Below the pieces are notes generated by a model. That model was not told where the DNA came from, ran no database searches, and saw only the letters and a list, made by a program, of their open reading frames with translations. A program made the position numbers and the translations under genes. A stretch of 64,000 nt of DNA from Aerosticca soli (lineage in GTDB: Bacteria; Pseudomonadota; Gammaproteobacteria; Xanthomonadales; Rhodanobacteraceae), in contig NZ_AP018560.1 in assembly GCF_003967035.1 (NCBI RefSeq), forward strand, positions 2,775,501 to 2,839,500, in the 5' to 3' direction. Positions 27,577 to 36,180 of this stretch are shown one piece after another (within the stretch, counting starts at the first letter, position 1; each line of letters begins with the position of its first letter).

Positions 27577-28065
27577 ATGTTCCAGAGCACACCCCTGCCG
27601 GTGGCGGACAAACCCGCCGCCTATGCCGCACTGGTCCAGCAGGCCCGCGGCCTGTTGGCCGGCGAGCCCGATCTCATCGCCAACGCGGCCAATTTCAGCG
27701 CGCTGGTCTACCACGCGTTGCCCGACCTCAACTGGGCGGGCTTTTACTTCTACGACGGTCGCGAGCTGGTGGTCGGGCCGTTCCAGGGCAAGCCGGCCTG
27801 CGTGCGCATCGCGCTCGGCCGCGGCGTGTGCGGCACCGCGGCGCAGACCCGCCAAACCCAGTTGGTGCGCGACGTCCACGCCTTCCCCGGCCACATCGCC
27901 TGCGACGCCGCCTCGCAGTCGGAAATCGTGGTGCCGCTGGTGCGCGCCGACGGCTCGCTGCTCGGCGTGTGGGACGTGGACAGCCCGCGCGTGGCGCGCT
28001 TCGACGAGGACGACCGCGCCGGCATGGAAGCCCTGTGCGCGGTGTTCATGGCGCAGGTGGGCTAG
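27577..28065 (+). CDS. msrC: Free methionine-(R)-sulfoxide reductase (GAF domain)
   Basis: A 162-residue GAF-fold enzyme of the YebR/fRMsr family that reduces free methionine-R-sulfoxide. Three family cysteines are present: GKPACVRI, GRGVCGTAA and HIACDAAS, with the last two supplying the catalytic and resolving positions. The GVWDVDSP segment is also conserved. Its 3' end overlaps the convergent engB by 20 bases. Confidence 0.9.
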   Translation: MFQSTPLPVADKPAAYAALVQQARGLLAGEPDLIANAANFSALVYHALPDLNWAGFYFYDGRELVVGPFQGKPACVRIALGRGVCGTAAQTRQTQLVRDVHAFPGHIACDAASQSEIVVPLVRADGSLLGVWDVDSPRVARFDEDDRAGMEALCAVFMAQVG

Positions 28066-28675
28066 CGTCGTCGCCGAGCAGCGCGAGCACCGCCTGGCGC
28101 GCCTCCGCCACGCCTTCGCCGGTGTGCGCGGAAAACACCTGCGGATGCGCCGTGAAGCCATCCGCCGCGAACTGCCGCCGCAGCGCCGCAAGCGCCTGCG
28201 CGGCCTGGCTGCGCGAGAGCTTGTCGGCCTTGGTCAGCAGCACGTGGCAGGGCAGGCCGGCGGCGGCGCAGAAGGCCAGCATGGTGCGGTCGAAGTCCTT
28301 GAGCGGATGACGGATGTCGATGAGCAGCACCACGCCGCGCAGGCTGCGGCGGCGGCGCAGATAGGCGTCGATCTCGCGCCGCCAGTGCTCGCGCAGCGCG
28401 ACCGGCACGCTGGCATAGCCATAACCGGGCAGGTCGACGAGGCGCGCGCCCGCACCGGCCGCATCCGGCAGCTCGAACACCACCATCTGCTGGGTACGCC
28501 CCGGCGTGCGCGAGGTGCGCGCCAGCCCCCGGCGCCCGGTGAGCGCATTGAGCGCGCTGGACTTGCCCGCGTTCGAGCGGCCGGCGAAGGCCACCTCGGC
28601 GCCCGCGTCGGGCGGCAGCTGGGCAAGGCGGTGGGCGGCCAGCACGAAGCGTGCGAGCTCTAGGCGGTGAGGCAT
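28046..28675 (-). CDS. engB: Ribosome biogenesis GTP-binding protein YsxC/EngB
   Basis: A 209-residue TRAFAC GTPase needed for late large-subunit assembly. G1 is GRSNAGKSS, the switch region is TSRTPGRTQQMVVFEL, G3 is LVDLPGYGYA, G4 is TKAD and G5 is FSAHTG. The ATG at 28675 gives a normal-length protein. It is divergent from cytochrome c4 with a gap of about 100 bases; this pairing is common in gammaproteobacteria. Confidence 0.95.
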   Translation of the reverse strand: MPHRLELARFVLAAHRLAQLPPDAGAEVAFAGRSNAGKSSALNALTGRRGLARTSRTPGRTQQMVVFELPDAAGAGARLVDLPGYGYASVPVALREHWRREIDAYLRRRRSLRGVVLLIDIRHPLKDFDRTMLAFCAAAGLPCHVLLTKADKLSRSQAAQALAALRRQFAADGFTAHPQVFSAHTGEGVAEARQAVLALLGDDASPPAP

Positions 28676-28777
28676 GGCATGGTTTGACCTGGGTCGGGCG
28701 GCACGGGGATAATTCGGCGGTTTCCCGCCGGTGCGGCCGGTGGCGCATCGAAAGACCTTATTCTCGGAGACAAGTGT

Positions 28778-29569
28778 ATGAGCTTTTCGCGCGCCGGTTT
28801 CCGGTCTGTCGCCCTCGGCGTCGTCGCCGCCCTGATTTTCGCCTGGCAAGGCCCGCTGGCCGCGCAGGACACCGCCAAGCCCGGGCAGGAAGCCACGCCC
28901 GCCAGCGGCTCGAGCACGCAGACGGCCGGCCAGCCGGCGAGCGAGCCGGCACCCGCGGGCAACGCCACCGCGGCCGCCGCGCCCGGCAAACCCGGCGACG
29001 CCGCCGCCGGGCAGGGCAAGGCCGCCGCCTGCGGCGCCTGTCACGGCATGGACGGCAATTCCAGCGATCCGCAGTATCCCAAGCTCGCCGGCCAGCACGA
29101 GGACTACATCGTCCGCCAGCTGACCAACTTCAAGGCCAACAAGCGGCAGAACCCGATCATGCTGGGCATGGCCACGCCGCTGTCCGAGCAGGACATGCAC
29201 GACATCGGCGCCTATTTCGCCAGCAAGCAGTCGCTGCCCGGCGTGGCCGATGCCGCGCTGGTCGAACGCGGCCAGCAGCTGTTCCGCGAGGGCGACCCCG
29301 AACTCGGCGTGCCCGCCTGCATGGCCTGCCATGGCATCGCCGGACGCGGCAATCCCGGCGCCAAGTATCCGCAGCTCACCAGCCAGCACGCGCAGTACGT
29401 GCAGGCCAAGCTCAAGGATTGGCACGACGGCGTGACCTGGAGCGACGACGCGCTCGCGCAGATCATGCCGACCATCGCCAAGAAGCTTTCCGAGGCGGAC
29501 ATCGCCGCGGTGGCTAGCTACATCGAGGGCCTGCATCCGGCCGACGCCGCGCAACCCGCGGCACGGTGA
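28778..29569 (+). CDS. Di-haem cytochrome c4
   Basis: A 263-residue periplasmic electron carrier. A signal peptide of about 30 residues ends at LAAQ. A Pro/Ala/Thr-rich linker (about 31-70) is longer than usual. Two cytochrome-c domains carry CGACH (85-89) and CMACH (181-185), with repeated YPKLAGQHEDYIVRQL and YPQLTSQHAQYVQAKL segments. It delivers electrons to terminal oxidases. A strong terminator separates it from the dsbA genes. Confidence 0.94.
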   Translation: MSFSRAGFRSVALGVVAALIFAWQGPLAAQDTAKPGQEATPASGSSTQTAGQPASEPAPAGNATAAAAPGKPGDAAAGQGKAAACGACHGMDGNSSDPQYPKLAGQHEDYIVRQLTNFKANKRQNPIMLGMATPLSEQDMHDIGAYFASKQSLPGVADAALVERGQQLFREGDPELGVPACMACHGIAGRGNPGAKYPQLTSQHAQYVQAKLKDWHDGVTWSDDALAQIMPTIAKKLSEADIAAVASYIEGLHPADAAQPAAR

Positions 29570-29577
29570 GCCCTGGA

Positions 29578-29616
29578 CCGGACCGCGCTGCCGTTGCGCG
29601 GTGCGGCCGGTTTTTT
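29578..29616 (+). terminator. Intrinsic terminator of cytochrome c4 gene
   Basis: A GC-rich stem (CCGGACCGCGC at 29578-29588 with GCGCGG...CCGG at 29596-29610) followed by six T residues at 29611-29616, 9 bases after the stop. Confidence 0.85.
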
Positions 29617-29651
29617 GCCAGACATTCCTTAACGCATTTCGAGGTCGAGCC

Positions 29652-30536
29652 ATGTTCAAGCGCCTGCCGGTGCTGTGCACCCTGCTGATCGCCCTGGTCG
29701 GCTGCGGCGGACAGGAAGACCGTGCGGCCGGCGAACAGCGCGCACCGGCGGCCTCCACCGCCACCGCGCCGGCCACCACGGCGCCGACGCCGGCCGCCGC
29801 CTCGAGTGGCACGCCGGCCGGCAGCGCCTCGGCCGCGCCGGTCGCGTCCGCCCCGGCGGCGGCCACGAGTGCGCCGGCCAGCGCCGCCAGCACGCCCGCG
29901 GCGAATGCCGCGGACGAGGGCCGCTGGGTCGAGGGTCGCGATTATTTTCGCATCGAGCCGCAACAGCCCAAGGTCACCGGCACCGACAAGATCGAGGTGG
30001 TCGAGGTGTTCTCGTTCGGCTGCCCCGCCTGCAATGCCTATCACCTGACCGCCGCGCGTCTGGCCAAGTCCCTGCCGTCCGGCGCGGTGATGGTCTATCT
30101 GCCGGCCTCGTTCATCCCGCAGGAGAACTGGCCGATGCTGCAGCGCGCCTATCTCACCGCGCAGGCGCTCGGCGTGCCCGACGACAAGGGCATGGACGCC
30201 ATGTACGACGCGGTGTGGAAGACCCGCGAGCTGACCGCTTACAAGCCGAGCGGCGACGGCCTCCTGCCACAGTCCGAGCTGCCGACCATCGAGGATGCGG
30301 CCAAGGTCTACGCCCGCCTTGGCGTCGACCCGAAGGAATTCGTCGCGGTGGCTCATTCGTTTGCGATCAACACCAAGATGAAACGCGCCGATGAGCTGGT
30401 GAAAGCCTATGGCGTGGAAGGCACGCCGACCATCGTGATCGACGGCAAGTACCGTTTCTCGCCGATGGCGGTCGGTGCCGAGCAGAGCATCGCGCTGGCC
30501 CAGTGGCTGGTCGCCCGGGAAGCGTCCGGCCGCTAA
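29652..30536 (+). CDS. DsbA-family thiol:disulfide oxidoreductase, lipoprotein form
   Basis: A 294-residue envelope thioredoxin-fold protein. The N-terminus MFKRLPVLCTLLIALVGCGG is a lipoprotein signal, so the protein should be membrane-tethered. A low-complexity Ala/Thr/Pro linker of about 75 residues follows, then the DsbA fold with active site CPAC (C124, C127) and cis-Pro in EGTPTIVIDG. The ATG at 29652 is chosen over an upstream in-frame one because of the signal. A second DsbA follows 68 bases downstream. Confidence 0.92.
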   Translation: MFKRLPVLCTLLIALVGCGGQEDRAAGEQRAPAASTATAPATTAPTPAAASSGTPAGSASAAPVASAPAAATSAPASAASTPAANAADEGRWVEGRDYFRIEPQQPKVTGTDKIEVVEVFSFGCPACNAYHLTAARLAKSLPSGAVMVYLPASFIPQENWPMLQRAYLTAQALGVPDDKGMDAMYDAVWKTRELTAYKPSGDGLLPQSELPTIEDAAKVYARLGVDPKEFVAVAHSFAINTKMKRADELVKAYGVEGTPTIVIDGKYRFSPMAVGAEQSIALAQWLVAREASGR

Positions 30537-30604
30537 AGCGGCGTCTGGCGAAGGTTCTACCGCGGCTCTTTGCAAAGAGCGCCTCATCCGATGGAGTGTC
30601 CGGC

Positions 30605-31252
30605 ATGCCTCGCCCCGTTCGATTGTTGTTCCTGCTCGTCGGCCTGATCACCCTCACCAGCGCCTGCAGCGCCGCCGATACGCCGGCCGCCGCGCCCTAT
30701 ATCGAGGGCAAGGAATACGTCACCCTGCCGGCGCCTCATCGCCGCTACAGCGACGAGGGCAAGGTCGAGGTGGTGGAGGTGTTCTCCTACGGCTGCATCC
30801 ATTGCGCCCACTTCGCGCCGATCGCCGAGCGTCTCCGCCACGCCTTGCCCAAGGGTGTGGTGTTCAAGCTGGTGCCGGCGCCGTTCAGCGAGGAATGGGT
30901 GCCCTACGCCCGCGCCTACTACGCGGCGCGCCGGCTGGGCGTGCTCGAACAGACCCACCTGGCCTTGTTCGCGGAGAAATTCGAGCAGCACTATCCGATC
31001 GGTACGCTGGACGAGCTGGCCGATTTCTATGCCCGTCACGGCGTCGATCGCGCGACGTTCCTGCGCATCGCCAATTCCGACGAGGTCACCGCGCAGATCA
31101 AGCGCGATTTCGAGCTGATCCAGCACTGGCAGGTGGACTCGACGCCGACCATCGTGGTCGACGGCAAGTACCGCAGCGCCCAGGTGAGGACGCTCGACCA
31201 GCTCGCCGCGCTCGCCCAGTGGCTGGCCCAACGCGAGCTGGCCGGGCACTGA
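30605..31252 (+). CDS. dsbA: DsbA-family thiol:disulfide oxidoreductase with CIHC active site
   Basis: A 215-residue periplasmic oxidase of protein thiols. The signal MPRPVRLLFLLVGLITLTSACSA may be a lipobox (TSAC). Active site is C64-I-H-C67, differing from E. coli CPHC only at the first middle residue, with cis-Pro in DSTPTIVVDGKYRSA. It is a paralogue of the gene just upstream. The start at 30605 avoids an unlikely Arg-rich extension. Confidence 0.9.
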   Translation: MPRPVRLLFLLVGLITLTSACSAADTPAAAPYIEGKEYVTLPAPHRRYSDEGKVEVVEVFSYGCIHCAHFAPIAERLRHALPKGVVFKLVPAPFSEEWVPYARAYYAARRLGVLEQTHLALFAEKFEQHYPIGTLDELADFYARHGVDRATFLRIANSDEVTAQIKRDFELIQHWQVDSTPTIVVDGKYRSAQVRTLDQLAALAQWLAQRELAGH

Positions 31253-31328
31253 GCGGCCGGCGCCGGAGGGGCTTGTCCCGGCCGGTCGCGATCCTTACGT
31301 CTGGCTACCCGATCGCCGTCGCCACGCC

Positions 31329-32123
31329 ATGAACGCCCCTGCCGCCGCCCGCCAACGCCTGCGCCTGCTGAGCTGCAACATCCTCGCCGGCGCCAGCGTG
31401 CAGCGCTATCACGAATACGTGACCCGCAGCGTGCAGGCGGTATTGCCCGGGCGCAGCAAGCTCGACAACCTCGACCGCCTGGCCGAGGTGCTGCCGCAGT
31501 TCGACGTGATCGGCCTGCAGGAGGCCGACGCCGGCAGCCTGCGCTCGGGTTTCCTCAACCAGACCCGTTACCTCGCCGAGGCCGCGGGGCTGCCGTTCTG
31601 GAGCCACCAGCCGAACCGGCCGATGGCACGGCTGGCGCATTCGGCCAACGGGCTCATCAGCCGGCTGCCGCCGCACGCCGTGCACGACTACCCGCTGCCC
31701 AGCCGCATTCCCGGCCGCGGCGCGCTGCTGGTGCGCTACGGCGCGGACAAGACGGCGCTGGCGGTGATGATCGCCCACCTCTCGCTGAGCGCCCCGGCGC
31801 GCGCCAGGCAGCTGCAATTCATCGCCGAAGTGCTGAGCGACTACCCGCATGCCGTGCTGATGGGCGACCTCAACACCGACCCGGGCAGCCGCGAGATGCA
31901 GATCCTCTTCCGGCACAGCCCGCTGGTGCCGCCGGCCCAGCCGGTGCCGACCTTCCCCAGCTGGAAGCCGCGCCGCGCGCTGGACCACATCCTCGTTTCG
32001 CCGGCGCTTGAGATCGAGCGCAGCTGGACCCTGCCGCAGGCGTTTTCCGACCATCTGCCGCTGGCCGCCGAAATCAGCGTGCCGGCCGGGCTGCTGCCTG
32101 CCGCGCCGCAGGCCTCGTCATGA
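31329..32123 (+). CDS. Endonuclease/exonuclease/phosphatase (EEP) family hydrolase
   Basis: A 264-residue metal-dependent phosphoesterase of the EEP fold. Conserved elements are LSCNILAG, IGLQEADAG (metal Glu), HLSLSAPARARQL, GDLNTDP and the final FSDHLPLAAEI. No signal peptide is seen. Substrate is unknown; the family includes DNases, phosphatases and lipid phosphoesterases. It overlaps the next gene (ATGA). Confidence 0.9.
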   Translation: MNAPAAARQRLRLLSCNILAGASVQRYHEYVTRSVQAVLPGRSKLDNLDRLAEVLPQFDVIGLQEADAGSLRSGFLNQTRYLAEAAGLPFWSHQPNRPMARLAHSANGLISRLPPHAVHDYPLPSRIPGRGALLVRYGADKTALAVMIAHLSLSAPARARQLQFIAEVLSDYPHAVLMGDLNTDPGSREMQILFRHSPLVPPAQPVPTFPSWKPRRALDHILVSPALEIERSWTLPQAFSDHLPLAAEISVPAGLLPAAPQASS

Positions 32124-32506
32124 GCCGGCGCCTGCGGCCCTGGCTGCTGCTCGCGCTGGTGGCGATCGGCACCGCCTGGCTGCGCTACGGCTGGATCGAA
32201 CCCAGCGCGATCGCGCACCGCTGCGAGGCCGCGCCGGCCACGCCGGACTGCCTGCTGCGCGGCTGGGTGGTGCGGGGTTTCCTGGACTACGGCTACGGTT
32301 ACGCCGCCCTTCTCGCCGCCGCACTCGCCCTGTGGCGCCGCCGTCCCTGGCTGGCCTGGCTCGCCGCGGCGCTCGGCGTCTTCGCGCTCGAACTCTACTG
32401 TGCGGAAGCCGGCGCGCTGGCGCTATTGCTCGGCTGCGTGCTGCTGGTGCGCGCGGCCGCCCAGGACCAGCGGCAGCGCGAGGGCCAGGTTGAGGCCCAG
32501 CCATAG
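32120..32506 (+). CDS. Small hydrophobic membrane protein
   Basis: A 128-residue protein of unknown function with about four hydrophobic segments (residues 8-21, 55-72, 75-93 and 95-111). It starts inside the stop of the EEP gene, so it is probably co-translated. Its last 84 bases overlap the end of the convergent GH17 gene; either the overlap is real or this gene ends in poorly constrained sequence (tail QDQRQREGQVEAQP). Confidence 0.65.
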   Translation: MSRRLRPWLLLALVAIGTAWLRYGWIEPSAIAHRCEAAPATPDCLLRGWVVRGFLDYGYGYAALLAAALALWRRRPWLAWLAAALGVFALELYCAEAGALALLLGCVLLVRAAAQDQRQREGQVEAQP

Positions 32507-33991
32507 CCAGGTCACCGGATCCTGACCGCGCTCCTGCGCCACCACCAGCGCGGCGAACAACACGCCCGCGGCGGCCAGCAGACGCTGCTCCGGCAGCGCT
32601 GCGCGTCGCGCGCCGTGGCCGGCGAGCAGGGCGTATCCCACCGCCACCGGCATGAAGGCGCCCAGCGGGAAATCCCGATAACGGCCGTCGGCGGCAAGCA
32701 GCAGGTCGAACCAGGCCAGGGCGAACAGCGCGGCGGTGTACCAGAGCGCGGGCAGCGGCCGCGGCGGCCGGCCGGTCACCTGCTCGGCCAGCGCGCGCGC
32801 CAGCCCCCAGGCGGCGATGAGGGCGAGCAGGCAACCGCCGCCGGCCAGCGTCCATTCCAGCCCGTTGCGGCAGGCATAGCTCATCTGCCGCAGCTGCCAG
32901 GCCAGGGCGAGCAAGGTGCCCGCGCCGGCCAGCGCCAGCACCGCGCGGTCGCCGCGCCGGCCGCCGATCCCCAGGAACAGCCCCGCCCCCGCCGCGGCGG
33001 CGAGCCAGGCCAGCCACCAGCGCGGCTCCTCGGTGACCGGCCCGGTCATCGGGAACTTGGGCCGCGCCTGCACGTCATACAGCCCCCAATAGCCGCCCAC
33101 GGTGCCCTCCTGGGCGCGTTTCCACGGCTGGTCGAAGGTCTCGATCACGTTGTAGGGCATGTCGACGGTGGCCGCATAGGTGAGGAAGCTGCGCAGGTAG
33201 CGCGCCTCGTTGACCAGGCTGGGTCGCGCCGCGCGCCTGGCGCGGCCCGCGCTCGGCCAGCCGGTCTCGCCGATCATCACCGTGCGGCCGGGGAAGGCCC
33301 GGCGCATGCGTGCATACACCTCCGCCACGTGACCGACCGCGCGTGACGGCGCCACCGGCTCGTCCTCCCAGTAGGGCAGGATGTGGATGGTGAGGTAGTC
33401 CACCGCCTCGGCCATCTGCGGATAGCGCAGCCAGTCCTCCCAGACGTCGGCGTAGGTCACCGGCACGCCGGCAGGCAGCGCGGCGCGGACCTGGCGCACG
33501 TAGCCGGCCAGCGTTTCGGGGGCGAGCTCCCCGCGCAGCAGCACCTCGTTGCCGACGATCACCCCGCGCAGCGCCTCGGGATGGGCCCGCGCGGTGGCGA
33601 TGCCGCGGGCGATCTCGGCGGCGTTCTCGTCCGCCCGGCGCCCGAGCCAGATGCCCATCAGCACGCGCATGCCGTGACGCGCGGCGATGGCGGGCACGGC
33701 GTCGAGCCCGTAGGCCTGCGAATAGGTACGCACGCAATCGAAACGCTGCGAGAGCACGCGCAGGTCGGCGTCGATGCGCGCCGGGCTCACGAAGGCGTGC
33801 GGATCGTAGGGCGTCTCGCCGGGCAGCCGGAACGGCGCGTAGGACACACAGGCGATGCGTCCGGAGGGCGCATCCGGCAGCGCGACCGGCCGGCCCAGCT
33901 GCCACCACCACAGCGCGCCCAGCACGACCAGCAGCGCGAGCAGGCCGCGGGCCGGCCAAGGGGAACGCAACGGAAACGGGGCGGCAGGCAT
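32423..33991 (-). CDS. GH17-family glycoside hydrolase/transglycosylase with membrane domain
   Basis: A 522-residue protein. One N-terminal helix (about 15-30) precedes a periplasmic GH17 domain with the acid/base Glu149 in VIVGNEVLLRG and nucleophile Glu242 in MIGETGWPS. After about residue 325 come six or more membrane helices. Bacterial GH17 proteins of this build modify beta-1,3-type glucans or osmoregulated glucans at the membrane. The start at 33991 drops an unconserved upstream extension. It diverges from slt across 140 bases. Confidence 0.85.
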   Translation of the reverse strand: MPAAPFPLRSPWPARGLLALLVVLGALWWWQLGRPVALPDAPSGRIACVSYAPFRLPGETPYDPHAFVSPARIDADLRVLSQRFDCVRTYSQAYGLDAVPAIAARHGMRVLMGIWLGRRADENAAEIARGIATARAHPEALRGVIVGNEVLLRGELAPETLAGYVRQVRAALPAGVPVTYADVWEDWLRYPQMAEAVDYLTIHILPYWEDEPVAPSRAVGHVAEVYARMRRAFPGRTVMIGETGWPSAGRARRAARPSLVNEARYLRSFLTYAATVDMPYNVIETFDQPWKRAQEGTVGGYWGLYDVQARPKFPMTGPVTEEPRWWLAWLAAAAGAGLFLGIGGRRGDRAVLALAGAGTLLALAWQLRQMSYACRNGLEWTLAGGGCLLALIAAWGLARALAEQVTGRPPRPLPALWYTAALFALAWFDLLLAADGRYRDFPLGAFMPVAVGYALLAGHGARRAALPEQRLLAAAGVLFAALVVAQERGQDPVTWLWLGLNLALALPLVLGGRAHQQHAAEQ

Positions 33992-34131
33992 GCGGCGTTT
34001 CGAGGGCGCGGAACGGGCGCGTGAGCTTAGCAGGCGGGTGGCCTGGCACCGCTTAACCACGCGCTCAGGCGCTTTGCGGCAAGCTTGTCGGCCGCCCTCG
34101 CCCGCCTTCATCCGCCAAGTCGATTCGACCC

Positions 34132-36171
34132 GTGTCCCTCCAGTCCGCCCGTCTTGCCCTACGCCCATCGCCCGCCGCGAAGATCCGATGGCCCCTGCGT
34201 CTCGTCCTCGGCCTTGGCCTGGTGCTGCTCACGGGTGTCGCGCAGGCCGCCGACGCGGCGACGGCCGCACAGCGCGAGGCGTTTCGCCAAGCCTGGGCCG
34301 CGGCCCAGCAGGGCGGCGAGGGCTGGCGCGCCTGGGATGCGCAGCTGGCCGGCTATCCGCTCTATCCATACCTGGAGGCGGCCGCGCTCAGCCACGATCT
34401 GCGCCAGCTCGACCGCGCGCGGGTGGAGGATTACCTGCGTCGCTATCCCGATGCCATTCCGGCCGCCGACCTGCGCCGCGATTTCCTGCTGGAACTGGCG
34501 CGCCGGCAGGACTGGGACGGTTTTCTCGCCCTCTACCGGCCGGGACTGGGCGATGCGCTCGCCTGCCATGCGCTGAGGGCACGCCTGGCCCGCGGCGGTA
34601 CGCTCGATTTCGACCGCGATCTGGCCGCGCTGTGGGAAAAGCCGGCGCTGCCCGACGCCTGCGACGACGTGCTCGCCGCCGCCCATGCGCAGGGCCTGCT
34701 CACAACCACGCGGCTGTGGGCACGCATCGACACCGCGCTTGCCGCGGGCCAGGGCGGCACCGTCGCCGCGCTCGCCGCCTGGCTGCCGGCCGACCAGGCG
34801 CCGGCGGCGCAGCATCTGGCCCTGGCACTGCGCGATCCGGCCAACGCCGTGCGCGACGCCGCCACGTGGCCCGACGCCCCGCGCGAACGCCAGGCGGCCG
34901 CGCTCGCGGTGCAGCGGCTGGCGCGGCGGCGGCCGGCCGATGCCGCGGCCGCCTGGCAGGCCCTGCAGCCGCGGCTGCGCTTCGATGCGGCCGAAATCGC
35001 CGCGATCGAATATGCGCTCGCGCTCTATCAGGCCACCGATTTCGACGAACGCGCGCTCGAGCGGCTGGCCGCGTTGCCGGCCGCGGCGCAGACACCGCTC
35101 AGCCGCGCCTGGCGGGCACGCGTGGCGCTGGCCCGGCTGGACTGGCCGGCGGTGCTCGCGGCGATCGCGGCGATGCCTGCCGAACAGCAGGACGATGCCG
35201 AATGGCGCTATTTCCGCGCCCGCGCCGCCGAGGCGCTGGGTCAATCAGCGCAGGCCCGGACGCTGTATGCCGCACTCGCCGCCGAGCCGGGCTATTTCGG
35301 CTTTCTCGCCGCCGACCGGCTGGGCACGGGCTACGCGCTGTGTCCGCTCGAGCCGCCGCACGATCCGGCCCGCGAGCAGGCGCTGGCGAACGATCCCGGG
35401 CTGGTGCGGGCGTTCGAACTCTACGCCGTCGGCCTGCCGCGCCTGGCGCGGCGCGAATGGGCGCGCGCGCTCGAGGGTGCCGACGCGGACACGCTCGCGC
35501 TCGCCGCCGAGCTGGCCTTCCGCCAGGGCTGGTACGACCGTGCGATCTACGTGTTCAGCCACGGTCCGGGGCTGCGCTACTACGACCGTCGCTTTCCGCT
35601 GGCCGAGGAGGACGGCCTGCCGGCGCAGGCCGATCAGGCGGGCATCGAGCCGGCCTTCGCCTATGCGATCGCCCGCGCCGAGAGCGCCTGGACCGTCGAT
35701 GCCCGCTCCGGCGCCGACGCCCGCGGGCTGATGCAGCTGCTGCCGACCACCGCCGCCCAGGTCGCGCGGCGGCACGGGCTGGACTGGCAGGGCGGCGATT
35801 CGCTGTACGACCCGGCGGTGAACGTCGCCCTCGGCACGCGCTACCTCGCCGAGCTCGCCGGGCGCTTCGGCGGCGCGCCGTGGCTGACCGCGGCGGCCTA
35901 CAACGCCGGTCCGGACAAGGTGCAGCAATGGCTGGACGCCCGCGGCGCGCTGCCGCCGGACGTCTTCATCGCCACCATCCCCTATGCCGAGACGCGCGAG
36001 TACGTGGCGCGGGTGCTGGCCTTCAGCGTGATCTACGACTGGCGCCTGCATGGCGCGCCGCTGCCCATGAGCGCGCGCCTGCAGCCGCCCGGCCAGGCCG
36101 CCCCGGCCGCGACGCGCCGGCCGGTGAGCTGCGCCGCCGCTCCCGCGCCGGCCGAACTGGAGACGCGCTGA
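34132..36171 (+). CDS. slt: Soluble lytic murein transglycosylase
   Basis: A 679-residue periplasmic enzyme that cleaves peptidoglycan with 1,6-anhydro product formation. A signal peptide ends at GVAQA. A long alpha-superhelical ring domain precedes the C-terminal lysozyme-like domain, where catalytic Glu517 lies in AIARAESAWTVDARSGADA, followed by RGLMQLLP and AAYNAGPDKV. The start is GTG at 34132. The gene ends 9 bases from the convergent trehalase. Confidence 0.95.
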   Translation: MSLQSARLALRPSPAAKIRWPLRLVLGLGLVLLTGVAQAADAATAAQREAFRQAWAAAQQGGEGWRAWDAQLAGYPLYPYLEAAALSHDLRQLDRARVEDYLRRYPDAIPAADLRRDFLLELARRQDWDGFLALYRPGLGDALACHALRARLARGGTLDFDRDLAALWEKPALPDACDDVLAAAHAQGLLTTTRLWARIDTALAAGQGGTVAALAAWLPADQAPAAQHLALALRDPANAVRDAATWPDAPRERQAAALAVQRLARRRPADAAAAWQALQPRLRFDAAEIAAIEYALALYQATDFDERALERLAALPAAAQTPLSRAWRARVALARLDWPAVLAAIAAMPAEQQDDAEWRYFRARAAEALGQSAQARTLYAALAAEPGYFGFLAADRLGTGYALCPLEPPHDPAREQALANDPGLVRAFELYAVGLPRLARREWARALEGADADTLALAAELAFRQGWYDRAIYVFSHGPGLRYYDRRFPLAEEDGLPAQADQAGIEPAFAYAIARAESAWTVDARSGADARGLMQLLPTTAAQVARRHGLDWQGGDSLYDPAVNVALGTRYLAELAGRFGGAPWLTAAAYNAGPDKVQQWLDARGALPPDVFIATIPYAETREYVARVLAFSVIYDWRLHGAPLPMSARLQPPGQAAPAATRRPVSCAAAPAPAELETR

Positions 36172-36180
36172 GCGGCCTTC

